A DNA stretch of 64,000 nucleotides, from assembly GCA_001803165.1 (NCBI GenBank), contig MHAZ01000004.1, positions 124,001-188,000 of the forward strand. Reading direction: 5' to 3'. Origin of the DNA: Stygiobacter sp. RIFOXYC2_FULL_38_25 (GTDB taxonomy: Bacteria > Bacteroidota > Ignavibacteria > Ignavibacteriales > Melioribacteraceae). Of the stretch, positions 8,343 to 16,040 are shown in pieces; position 1 is the first letter of the stretch, and every line of letters starts with the position of its first letter. The notes beneath the pieces were generated by a model. That model was given only the letters and a program-made list of their open reading frames with translations, made no database searches and was not told where the DNA came from. The position numbers and the translations under genes were made by a program.

Positions 8343-10307
8343 TTATAAGAGAATTTTATTTATATAGTTAACGGCTGATTCAATTTCTTCTAAAGAAACA
8401 TTTTTCTCTAATACAAATTCTTTGTTTGGGAAAGAATAATATCCAATTTTTGGCAATTCGATAGCAGGGTAGGGTCTTACAGGGTAATATGTTTCTTTAT
8501 TTAATTCTTTTAAAAAATCAGTACAATTTATTTTTGTGCATTTATTATGATTTAATTCAGCTGTTTTTAGTAACAAGTTTACAAGCCTTTCAAAGATATC
8601 TGGATGACCAGCGAGCTTTAGTTCAACCAATATTCCCCACAAAACACTTAAGGGGTGTGGTATTGTGAATTTAGAAACACGTTCCATAGCATGAGCAAAA
8701 ACATGTCCATAACGTAAAATTCGTCCACCTTCAGTTTCCCATGGATGACGTGATAAAACATCTCCTTTGAATTCCAAAACTCTTTCAGCAACGCTAATAC
8801 ATTCGTTAATATTTGGATTCTTACTTAGAATTAATTCATAAGTCTTTGAAAAAAGATCAGAATCTTGTAACAAACCATGTTTTAAGCATTCAACAAGACC
8901 CAAGCGTTTATTTTCTGGATTAAGCGAATCCATGAAATTATGATCAATTAAAATTGCTGTTGGATCAGAATAAACACCAAGTGCATTTTTAAAATAATCG
9001 CCATCAAGAGTTTTATAATTTATGGAAGTTTTACTTCCAATTACTACATCTGACAATGCCGTAAGATTTGTTGGTACTACAATATAGGCGGCACTCCCAC
9101 GAAACAAAATGGAGGTTACAAATCCGCCAAAATTTAGTAATGCTCCTCCACCAACAGAAGCAATGACACCCAATTTATTTTTGCTATCAATGAAGTTAAG
9201 GATATTTTCTACAGCCGGGAATAAATTTTCGTGATTCTTTCCTTCTTCGCCACTAGGAACAATAATTACTTCTGGATTAGTACCAGAGATATCAATAAGA
9301 ATATTCTTTACATGATTGATTTCATCTTCATATGAACTAATAATATTTTCCGTAGTGATCATAAAAGATTGCCCGCTATACTTGTTATTTAAAATAAGTG
9401 GAGTTGGATAAGGATATTTATATATAGGTATAGTATCATGTTTTTTAGGTAATGCTAAATGTACACTAAAATGATTTTTGATTTTTGAAGAAGTAATTTT
9501 TCTGTTTTTTATTTTAAATTCTTTTTTAGGTTTCCAAAGTAGTTTTTCCTCCTTATTATGAGTAACAACAACAATTGATTTATTATGATTTTCTTCACAC
9601 CATCCTTTCAAATTAAATATAATTTTTTTTCTTGTATCGTTGTCGATATTGGCTAGTACTTCATCCAGAAACAGAATATTAATATTTCTATATAGTTGTG
9701 CTGAGATCAATCTTACAATCGCCTTTTGACCACTAGAAAGCTCCATTGGCAATTTTTCTGTAATGTCTGGATGTCCATAAGAATTGAGAAGTTCTAATAA
9801 ACTAGTTTCAACTTCTTTAGAAGGTAATTCTCTATATCTATATTCATATTTTTCAAGGTCAGGAGTGGAAATAAAACTGATTTTATTTCGAATCATAGTT
9901 AAAAACATTTCATTCCACAGCCGACCAATTAATTGATCAGATACAACTCTAATCTTTGGATTTGAATGGCGCATTAATATTTGTTCTCTTACAGTCATGG
10001 TTGGAACTAATGTCTCTTCTTGAAAAACGGCAACCATTCCATTATTTATTGCATCAATTACAGAATTGATCTTCTGAGGTTTTCCATTTATATAGGTGAG
10101 TGAGACAGATAATTCTTTATCGAAATTTGGAGGAAGTGCACCGACAAGCAATTTTATCAAAACGCTTTTACCAACTTGGTTGGGACCTTCAATAGAATAT
10201 ATACCCGGTTCCTCAATAAGAAACGTTTGTTCTTCAAATATAGCTTCCCTTTCTACATTTACATCATTAGGGGTTTTATATAAATTTATTTCTCTTTTAA
10301 GCACCAT
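8343..10307 (-). CDS. Fusion of an ABC-transporter ATPase domain with a dehydroquinate-synthase-like sugar-phosphate-cyclase domain
   Basis: The protein has 654 residues. Residues about 1-265 are an ABC ATPase with Walker A GPNQVGKS (41-48), Q-loop Q96, signature LSSGQ (190-194), Walker B ILFLDE (211-216) and H-loop H250. A lysine-rich linker follows. Residues about 295-654 match the fold and length of dehydroquinate synthase: GEEGK (353-357), VGGG (385-388), D420, SKTSIN with K426, K440-N441, metal Glu E473, K476, and metal His H535 and H551. All three predicted metal ligands are present, so the domain may be catalytic. The Asp after GGG in AroB is Asn392, and the residue three before H535 is Arg instead of the usual Asn, which suggests a substrate other than DAHP. 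Sugar importers of the RbsABC type normally carry two ABC domains in this protein; here the second is replaced. It is the third gene of the importer operon, 3 bases after the binding-protein gene. Confidence 0.9.
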   Translation of the reverse strand: MVLKREINLYKTPNDVNVEREAIFEEQTFLIEEPGIYSIEGPNQVGKSVLIKLLVGALPPNFDKELSVSLTYINGKPQKINSVIDAINNGMVAVFQEETLVPTMTVREQILMRHSNPKIRVVSDQLIGRLWNEMFLTMIRNKISFISTPDLEKYEYRYRELPSKEVETSLLELLNSYGHPDITEKLPMELSSGQKAIVRLISAQLYRNINILFLDEVLANIDNDTRKKIIFNLKGWCEENHNKSIVVVTHNKEEKLLWKPKKEFKIKNRKITSSKIKNHFSVHLALPKKHDTIPIYKYPYPTPLILNNKYSGQSFMITTENIISSYEDEINHVKNILIDISGTNPEVIIVPSGEEGKNHENLFPAVENILNFIDSKNKLGVIASVGGGALLNFGGFVTSILFRGSAAYIVVPTNLTALSDVVIGSKTSINYKTLDGDYFKNALGVYSDPTAILIDHNFMDSLNPENKRLGLVECLKHGLLQDSDLFSKTYELILSKNPNINECISVAERVLEFKGDVLSRHPWETEGGRILRYGHVFAHAMERVSKFTIPHPLSVLWGILVELKLAGHPDIFERLVNLLLKTAELNHNKCTKINCTDFLKELNKETYYPVRPYPAIELPKIGYYSFPNKEFVLEKNVSLEEIESAVNYINKILL

Positions 10308-10310
10308 ACT

Positions 10311-11297
10311 TCACCTAGTTTTTTTATAAGGAAGCACATCAATAAAAATATCATGTTGTACAGAATTCGCCTCAATTAAATCATCAACTATCTTTATTGC
10401 GATTTTACCCATACCTTCTGGATTTTGCTGCATTGTAGCAAACAATTCACCATCGTCAACATATTTTTTGGCGTCTTGAATTGCATCAAATCCAATTATT
10501 GGTAATGAAGACGGTTTTATTTTATGTTGTTTAAAAGCCTCAATCGCACCAATTGCCATTTGATCATTCGCAGCAAAAATTGCATCATATTTATTACCCA
10601 CTGAAAGAAGCGCATCAACAGTCTCCCGAGCTTTATTTCTTTCCCAGTCACATGTTCGTTCAGTCAATCTATAATTTTTTAATCCAGAATTTTTTAGACC
10701 CTCTATAAATCCCTGACGACGTAGTCCAGCTGTTTCGTGACCGTCCAGACCGTTCAATAATAATATGCTACAATCCTCTTTAAGGAATGGATATAATTCT
10801 TTCGCAGCTTTAATTGCACCACCCTTATTATCAGATGCAATAAATGAAGTAATATTTGTAGAGGCTTTTTTCAAGGCTTCTACAGAAATTGGTGTATCAA
10901 CAATTATAACAGGAATGTTTTTGTCACGATATTTTTTAATAACTGGAGTTAAAGCATCGCCAGAAGATGCTGGCGTCATAACGATAGCGATAATATTAGG
11001 GTCTTGTTTCCCTTCAACTTCCTCTAAAAAGAAACTCTCCAGTATCTGTCTTTGGCCATTAACATCACCCTCTGCACTTCCAGAACGAATGATTAATGAA
11101 TATTTATAAGGAGATTTTGTAGAAGCGAATTTGAACCCGTTTACCATTTCGTTGAAGTATGGATTATCCATTGTTTTGACTATACAAAGTACCTTTTTAT
11201 TCTGGTACTTATTATTAACATCAGTTTCTTTTTTATAACAACTTGACAAAAAGAAAAGAGCTAATAAAGCAATTAGAAAATATTGTTTAGTCATCAT
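10311..11297 (-). CDS. Periplasmic sugar-binding lipoprotein (RbsB-like) of an ABC importer
   Basis: The protein has 328 residues. It begins with a lipoprotein signal and lipobox LSSC (Cys20), so it should be anchored in a membrane. The mature part matches the type I periplasmic binding family of RbsB-like proteins: a first beta strand KVLCIVKTMDNPYFNEMVNGF, a middle segment VIIVDTPI, a hinge-region FAANDQMAIGAIEAF and a late IGFDAIQDAKKYVDDG. The family captures monosaccharides, polyols or autoinducer-2. The ligand here is not predictable. The 5' end overlaps the permease gene by 11 bases and the 3' end is 3 bases from the ATPase-cyclase gene, a tight operon. Confidence 0.9.
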   Translation of the reverse strand: MMTKQYFLIALLALFFLSSCYKKETDVNNKYQNKKVLCIVKTMDNPYFNEMVNGFKFASTKSPYKYSLIIRSGSAEGDVNGQRQILESFFLEEVEGKQDPNIIAIVMTPASSGDALTPVIKKYRDKNIPVIIVDTPISVEALKKASTNITSFIASDNKGGAIKAAKELYPFLKEDCSILLLNGLDGHETAGLRRQGFIEGLKNSGLKNYRLTERTCDWERNKARETVDALLSVGNKYDAIFAANDQMAIGAIEAFKQHKIKPSSLPIIGFDAIQDAKKYVDDGELFATMQQNPEGMGKIAIKIVDDLIEANSVQHDIFIDVLPYKKTR

Positions 11298-12321
11298 CTG
11301 TCTTCCTCTCTGTTAATATTGATTGAGTTTGTTGTGATAATTTTTTTCTAAATAGGAAAAGCATTATTAAAAGGAATAAAGAAAACACAATACTAGCACT
11401 TCGATTTTGATATTCTTGTGCAATTCCAGGAAGATTAACGGTTATTAGAATATTATTTGTTATTACCCAAAAACCAGCGGCTGAAAGAATTGACCATTGA
11501 TTAAAATAACCTCCGCTCATCATTGTTCCACCCAAAACTGCGATTGCAATACCAATTAATTCATCACCTTGATGCTCAACAGTTGTCGCTCCATTATTCG
11601 TAATTGTGAATAATATGCCGGCAATTCCGGAACAAAGTGCAGCAAAAGAATAAACTAATAAAATGATTTTTTTGACATTAATTCCAAGATATCTAGCTGT
11701 ATCAATATTAGCTCCAACAGCTTTTGATTTTGATGGTAAATTCAGCATGTTTAACATAAAAACTAAAAAGAATAGCGTTGTAAAAGAAAAAAGAATTATA
11801 GGAGAATCAAAACTCCATTCAACTGAATGAATTATTGATCCAAGTTCGACATCTTGATCTGTACCTTTAATTTTCTCAAAACTTGCAATAAATAGTGAGG
11901 TTGCTATTAGAATTACCCCTAAACTCCAGCTTGCAATTAATGGATTGACTTTTTGGTATACAAGTTTGCTGAGTAAACATCCAATTAAAATAGAAATGGA
12001 AAGTGGAAGTAATACTATGAAAATAATTGACGAACAATATTGAGAAATAGAGGCAAAAATAACACCAGTGATAGTCATAACCCCTGCAGAAGAAAGGTCA
12101 ACACCAGCTGTTGAGAGTACTAAACCAGCGCCAAGAGCTAGAAAAGATATTGGCAAAAAATTTTTGATTAACGAGAGAAGTAATTCTTCAATAATTTTCG
12201 CATTAATATTATCTAAAGTGATGATTCTCAATAAAAGACTAAAAAGGAATAAAGTTGGTGCAAACCAATAGATAGTTTTTCTACGAAGCATTTTCGATAA
12301 TAAGTCATTAATTACTTTCAT
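11287..12321 (-). CDS. RbsC-like ABC sugar importer permease
   Basis: The protein has 344 residues and about eight to ten hydrophobic helices. Typical features of the RbsC/AraH permease family are FLALGAGLVLSTAGVDLSSAG near residues 56-76, VGANIDTARYLGINVKKI in the cytoplasmic loop, and IGIAIAVLGGTMMSGG late in the protein. It is the first gene of the operon, with AGGGAA about 6 bases before its ATG, and overlaps the lipoprotein gene by 11 bases. It would form the membrane channel for the substrate delivered by the lipoprotein, powered by the ABC half of the fused third protein. This gene is visibly AT-rich. Confidence 0.9.
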   Translation of the reverse strand: MKVINDLLSKMLRRKTIYWFAPTLFLFSLLLRIITLDNINAKIIEELLLSLIKNFLPISFLALGAGLVLSTAGVDLSSAGVMTITGVIFASISQYCSSIIFIVLLPLSISILIGCLLSKLVYQKVNPLIASWSLGVILIATSLFIASFEKIKGTDQDVELGSIIHSVEWSFDSPIILFSFTTLFFLVFMLNMLNLPSKSKAVGANIDTARYLGINVKKIILLVYSFAALCSGIAGILFTITNNGATTVEHQGDELIGIAIAVLGGTMMSGGYFNQWSILSAAGFWVITNNILITVNLPGIAQEYQNRSASIVFSLFLLIMLFLFRKKLSQQTQSILTERKTDDD

Positions 12322-13227
12322 AATAATTCCCTAAAGATACTTTTACAATAAATTTTTTGCAGCTAACTATTAATATGAGCGAACAGATAAGCTGTCGTGG
12401 GTGCATATCTACCAGCCTTTATTTAGTTTATTTAGTGAAAACGCAAATTCTTGCGTGCTATTCCGCCAGCAAGCGGCGGACAAGTATTCACATCTATTTT
12501 TTATTTATTCTTAAGAAAATCTATTTGCAGAACAGTTTATTTCATAACTCATGCTTCAAAACTCAAAACTGCTTTTCCTGTTCCCCCGAAGTTGAATTGA
12601 ATGGAACGTTTAACTATTTGCAACATAGCCATACAAGTTTTGAGAATCAAGAAAGAAAAACTTGCGGTTCCCCCCTTTCAACCTCACCCCCACATAAAAC
12701 GTGGGGCAAGCCTAAATCCCCAATGCAGCTAGGTTAGTAGGTAAAAATATAATTGCACCGACCTTTAGGTCGGTGAACAAAAGGAAATCTTTGACGGCTT
12801 TAGCCACATTGGATGCGACTAAAGTCGAAAATCAATATTTTAATTCGTTGTGTGAATTAAAATTCAAAAGTACAAAAGGGTTCACAAGAATAAGTTTTTC
12901 GGGTTTGATGAATCAAACCCCTACAATTTTTTTGTAGGGGCTTCATTCATGAAGCCCGTTTTTTAGGTAAAGCGCCAACAAATCATCTATTAAATCTAAT
13001 TCACACAACTGGTTATTTTATATTTATTATACAACGAGCTGAAGCTCGTTGCAATTTTATTTACCTGACAGCATTGCCTAAATCCCTCTCCTTCCCTCGA
13101 CTCCGCTCGGGATGACGGAGAGGGACTTTTGAACCCTTCTCCTTACTAAGGAGAAGGTGCCCGAAGGCTTGTCCGCCTATGGCGGGGCGGATGAGGTGTC
13201 TTGTACAAATTAAAATATGTTTAAAAC

Positions 13228-13458
13228 GTAAAGACGCGCCGTGCGCGTCTCATTAAAAACAAGAGACAGATGCGATCCGTCTTTACAAAACTTTGCCGTC
13301 TCACGTAAAGACGCACCGAGTGCGTCTCATTAAAAACAAGAGACGGATGCGATCCGTCTCTACAAAACCTAGCCGCTTCACGTAAAGACGCACCGAGTGC
13401 GTCTCATTGAAACCAAGAGACGGATGCGATCCGTCTTTACAAAAGCTTGCTGTTTCAC
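13228..13458. repeat. Three tandem 77-bp repeat units with paired hairpins
   Basis: Units begin at 13228, 13305 and 13382, exactly 77 bases apart. Each is a 59-base palindromic block (start GTAAAGACGC, a GTGCGTCTCAT half, then AGACGGATGCGATCCGTCT and TAC) followed by an 18-base linker of the form AAAAxxTxGCxGTxTCAC. Units 2 and 3 are closest. The block is the same family as the repeats at 6988, 31678, 31804 and 54707. Confidence 0.9.
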
Positions 13459-13597
13459 TTCGAAACGAACATGAAAAATCTCCTACTGAGTTATCTTTCA
13501 AGATTTTACTTAGTCCGCAATCAGCATTCGCTTTCAGATTTCATATTCTAACACTCAGAACTGTTGCGCAGAAGCGTTTCCCTTCTTAGAAAACAAT

Positions 13598-13622
13598 AAA
13601 AAACCCGCTTAAATACCGCGGG
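13598..13622 (-). terminator. Rho-independent terminator of der
   Basis: On the minus strand a CCCGC/GCGGG stem with a nine-base loop is followed directly by six T. It lies about 60 bases after the der stop codon. Confidence 0.75.
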
Positions 13623-13681
13623 CTCTTAATTTCTGATTTCTTATTACCTATTGCCTTTTGCCTAATGCCTATTCCTTACTT

Positions 13682-15004
13682 CTAGCTTGCCGATTTATCC
13701 CTAAATCCAATCGTCATCGGTACGCCTTCAAAACCAAACTGCTTGCGTATCTGGCGTTCGAGAAAACGCTTATAAGATTCCGGAATGTATTTATGCTCGT
13801 TGGCAAAGAATAAAAAGATTGGGTAATGATCGCCAACTTGAGTGATGTATTTAATCTTCACTTCTCTTCCGGTTGGTGTAGAAGGAGGAGGAGTCTGCTC
13901 AATAATTGGAAGCATCACATCGTTAAGTTCGTGAGTTGGAATTTTTTTGTGCCGCTCTTCATTTATCTTTTTGGCAAGTTCAATCAACTTAAAAATTCTT
14001 TGTTTGGTAAGCGCAGAAATAAAAACAACCGCAGCGTAATCTGCCGTTGCCATATCTTCTTTGATAGTCTTTTCAAACTCCTTGGCGGTGTTGGTATCCT
14101 TCTCAATTAAATCCCATTTGTTAACAGCAATTATCAAACCTTTTCTTCTTCGGATTACTTCTTCAATAACTTTTTGATCTTGATTGTTGATGCCAAGCTC
14201 GGCATCAAGCAGAAGTATTGCCACGTCGCAATTCCAGATTGCGCGGTAAGTGCGCACATTTGAGAAAAACTCAATATTCTCTTTCACTTTGGATTTCTTG
14301 CGCAGTCCGGCAGTATCAACAAGAACAATTTCCTCGCCGTAATACTTTAGAACGGAATCAATGCTATCTCTTGTTGTACCGGGAATGTTTGTAACGATGC
14401 TTCTATCATAACCAAGCAGCGCGTTAACTAAAGATGATTTACCAACATTTGGTTTGCCAACAATTGCCAAATGAAGCCTCTTATCACCAATCTCGGAATC
14501 ATCCGGGAAATTTAAATTAGCAAGCATATCATCAAGCAAGTTCCCAAGATTTCTTCCGTTGAGCGCGGAGACATCATAAACATTTTTGAAACCGAGAGAA
14601 TAAAACTCAGCCTTGTACATTTCAAAACCGGGAGTATCGCTTTTGTTTACAAGCAAGTAAGAAGGCTTAGTAGCTTTTCTCAAAATTCCGGCAACTTCTT
14701 TATCAATTGGCGTCATCCCGGTTCTGCCGTCAACAACAAACAAAATCATATCGCATTCCACCAGACCAATTTCTATTTGCTCTCTGATGGCAAGTTCAAA
14801 CAAATCTTCTGTATTTGGAACGTAGCCTCCGGTATCAATCACACGAAAAATTTTTCCATTCCATTCTACATCGCCATAATTACGGTCGCGTGTAACTCCG
14901 CTTGTATCATCAACAATTGCTATCTCACTGTGTGTTAGTCTATTAAACAGAGTGGATTTTCCAACATTCGGTCTCCCGACAATTAATACTAATGGTGAAG
15001 CCAT
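13682..15004 (-). CDS. der: Ribosome biogenesis GTPase Der (EngA)
   Basis: The protein has 440 residues with the tandem GTPase plan unique to Der. The first domain has GRPNVGKST, DTGG and NKSD; the second has GKPNVGKSS, DTAG and NKWD. The C-terminal KH-like domain (IKYITQVGDHYPIFLFFANEHKYI region) binds RNA. Der is essential in most bacteria for 50S subunit maturation and acts in the cytoplasm. The length is normal. The gene is 13 bases after the DUF5683-like gene on the same strand, so both may be co-transcribed, and a good terminator follows. Confidence 0.97.
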   Translation of the reverse strand: MASPLVLIVGRPNVGKSTLFNRLTHSEIAIVDDTSGVTRDRNYGDVEWNGKIFRVIDTGGYVPNTEDLFELAIREQIEIGLVECDMILFVVDGRTGMTPIDKEVAGILRKATKPSYLLVNKSDTPGFEMYKAEFYSLGFKNVYDVSALNGRNLGNLLDDMLANLNFPDDSEIGDKRLHLAIVGKPNVGKSSLVNALLGYDRSIVTNIPGTTRDSIDSVLKYYGEEIVLVDTAGLRKKSKVKENIEFFSNVRTYRAIWNCDVAILLLDAELGINNQDQKVIEEVIRRRKGLIIAVNKWDLIEKDTNTAKEFEKTIKEDMATADYAAVVFISALTKQRIFKLIELAKKINEERHKKIPTHELNDVMLPIIEQTPPPSTPTGREVKIKYITQVGDHYPIFLFFANEHKYIPESYKRFLERQIRKQFGFEGVPMTIGFRDKSAS

Positions 15005-15017
15005 TTATTCCTTTTCC

Positions 15018-15902
15018 TTAAAATCTATACTGCAAATGTAACTCCGGATAGTAATACGAAGTAAACCCATTTTGAAACTTTTCTATGCTTGTGTGGAGTT
15101 CTATGCTCTTATTGTATGAATGAGCCGACCAAGCGGCATCAATTGCGCTTATTAAGTGATTAACAACCACCACAATAACTGCTTTTGAAGCGATATTGTA
15201 GAAATCGTTCGCCTTTCCCCGCTCTACTGAATAGTACTTAAAATTGTTTGTTAGATTGCTTCTATCGGCTTTGTATTCAAAAGGAGTATTCTCATCGCCA
15301 AAATCATCCCAGCCAACATTAAACTGAGGATACTTACCGATCAGTTCAAAATATTGCTGCTCGCCGTAATATGGAAGACGGTGAGAGAAGTAAGAACCGA
15401 GATCGCTTTCCAATCTGTTTAGTTCCGTCCAATTAACTTTTCCGCTTGTGTAAAAAACATTGTACTTGGCTGGATCAACAGCAGCGTTAATATTTTTTGT
15501 GTTTGCCGGATTGGAAACCCACTTTGCGTAACGCGCTGCACTCCAATGCTGGTCTGCATAATTCTGGAAAAAAGTTGTTTGATCGTTACCCTTCTTATCA
15601 TAAGCTAATCCAACCGCAATTGCAGCAGCTTCTGCGGCTAAGAAGACTGCGGACTTGATATAGCTTTCGCTGTAAAATTCACCAGCACCGGGAAGAAGTA
15701 AAGAAAGACCGGCTGCAACAAGCGGTTTTTTCTTAGCTACAGTTTCATCCAGCGGAGATTTGATATGCTTTGTTTGCACAGAAACATCTACCATTTTTGA
15801 ATCCAAAGCTAAAACTCCGCTAAGCTGAGTTTGGTTCTGTTTCAATTCTTGAGCACTGACGAAAATTACTGGAAGAAGAAATAAACTCAACAACCTTTTC
15901 AT
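15018..15902 (-). CDS. DUF5683-like envelope protein
   Basis: The protein has 294 residues with a signal peptide ending near VSAQ. The segment KKPLVAAGLSLLLPGAGEFYSESYIKSAVFLAAEA is typical of DUF5683 and related proteins of Bacteroidota-type bacteria (a membrane-inserted LLPGxGxFYxxxxxKxxxF motif). A second hydrophobic stretch lies near residues 240-260. The C-terminal end (SYYYPELHLQYRF), with a terminal aromatic residue, hints at an outer-membrane or beta-structured end. Function is unknown. It precedes der by 13 bases. Confidence 0.6.
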   Translation of the reverse strand: MKRLLSLFLLPVIFVSAQELKQNQTQLSGVLALDSKMVDVSVQTKHIKSPLDETVAKKKPLVAAGLSLLLPGAGEFYSESYIKSAVFLAAEAAAIAVGLAYDKKGNDQTTFFQNYADQHWSAARYAKWVSNPANTKNINAAVDPAKYNVFYTSGKVNWTELNRLESDLGSYFSHRLPYYGEQQYFELIGKYPQFNVGWDDFGDENTPFEYKADRSNLTNNFKYYSVERGKANDFYNIASKAVIVVVVNHLISAIDAAWSAHSYNKSIELHTSIEKFQNGFTSYYYPELHLQYRF

Positions 15903-15944
15903 TTTATTCTCAATTTGTTTTGAATTCTATAGATAAAAACAAAG

Positions 15945-16030
15945 GCAAACCACAAAGGCACGAAGACACCAAGTTTGCACTAAGAAAGTTTCACAATTTA
16001 CTTTGTGCCCTAGTGTCTTGGTGGCAAATT
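15945..16030. repeat. Inverted repeat of the ACCACAAAGGCACGAAGACACC type
   Basis: A block rich in CACAAAGGCACGAAGACACCAAG (left, near 15953-15975) faces a related complement (near 16001-16028, TTTGTGCCCTAGTGTCTTGG). It lies between two minus-strand genes. No coding content. Confidence 0.55.
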
Positions 16031-16040
16031 TTTAAAAGTC

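Larger units (their letters stand above)
12322..13681. other. Gene-free stretch dense in palindromic repeats
   Basis: About 1.36 kb without a credible protein gene. It contains several unrelated short palindromes: GCCAGCAAGCGGC near 12467, CACCGACC..GGTCGGTG at 12756-12775, a GATGAATC / TTCATTCATGAA pair near 12908-12957, an AACGAGCTGAAGCTCGTT hairpin near 13032, a CTCGACTCCGCTCGGGATGAC copy near 13097, a TCCGCC..GGCGGA hairpin near 13171, then the 77-bp tandem repeats and the der terminator. The permease promoter should lie in the first hundred bases but I see no clear match. Confidence 0.7.

Noticed and set aside
8343-10307. Fusion could be two separate genes joined by a sequencing error
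   Set aside because: The frame is continuous with no homopolymer at the junction that would suggest a lost stop, and no start site with ribosome signal is seen before the cyclase half. It remains worth checking with reads.
12357-12737. 126-codon open frame on the + strand
   Set aside because: Runs through palindromic repeat sequence with low-complexity and Cys/Ser-rich composition; no ribosome site or family resemblance.
13228-13458. Possible CRISPR array
   Set aside because: Units are identical across the whole 59 bases and linkers are related to each other, not unique spacers; no cas genes.
13301-13501. 66-codon open frame on the minus strand over the tandem repeats
   Set aside because: Its peptide is just the translated repeat (RTRCVFT-like), so it is a by-product.
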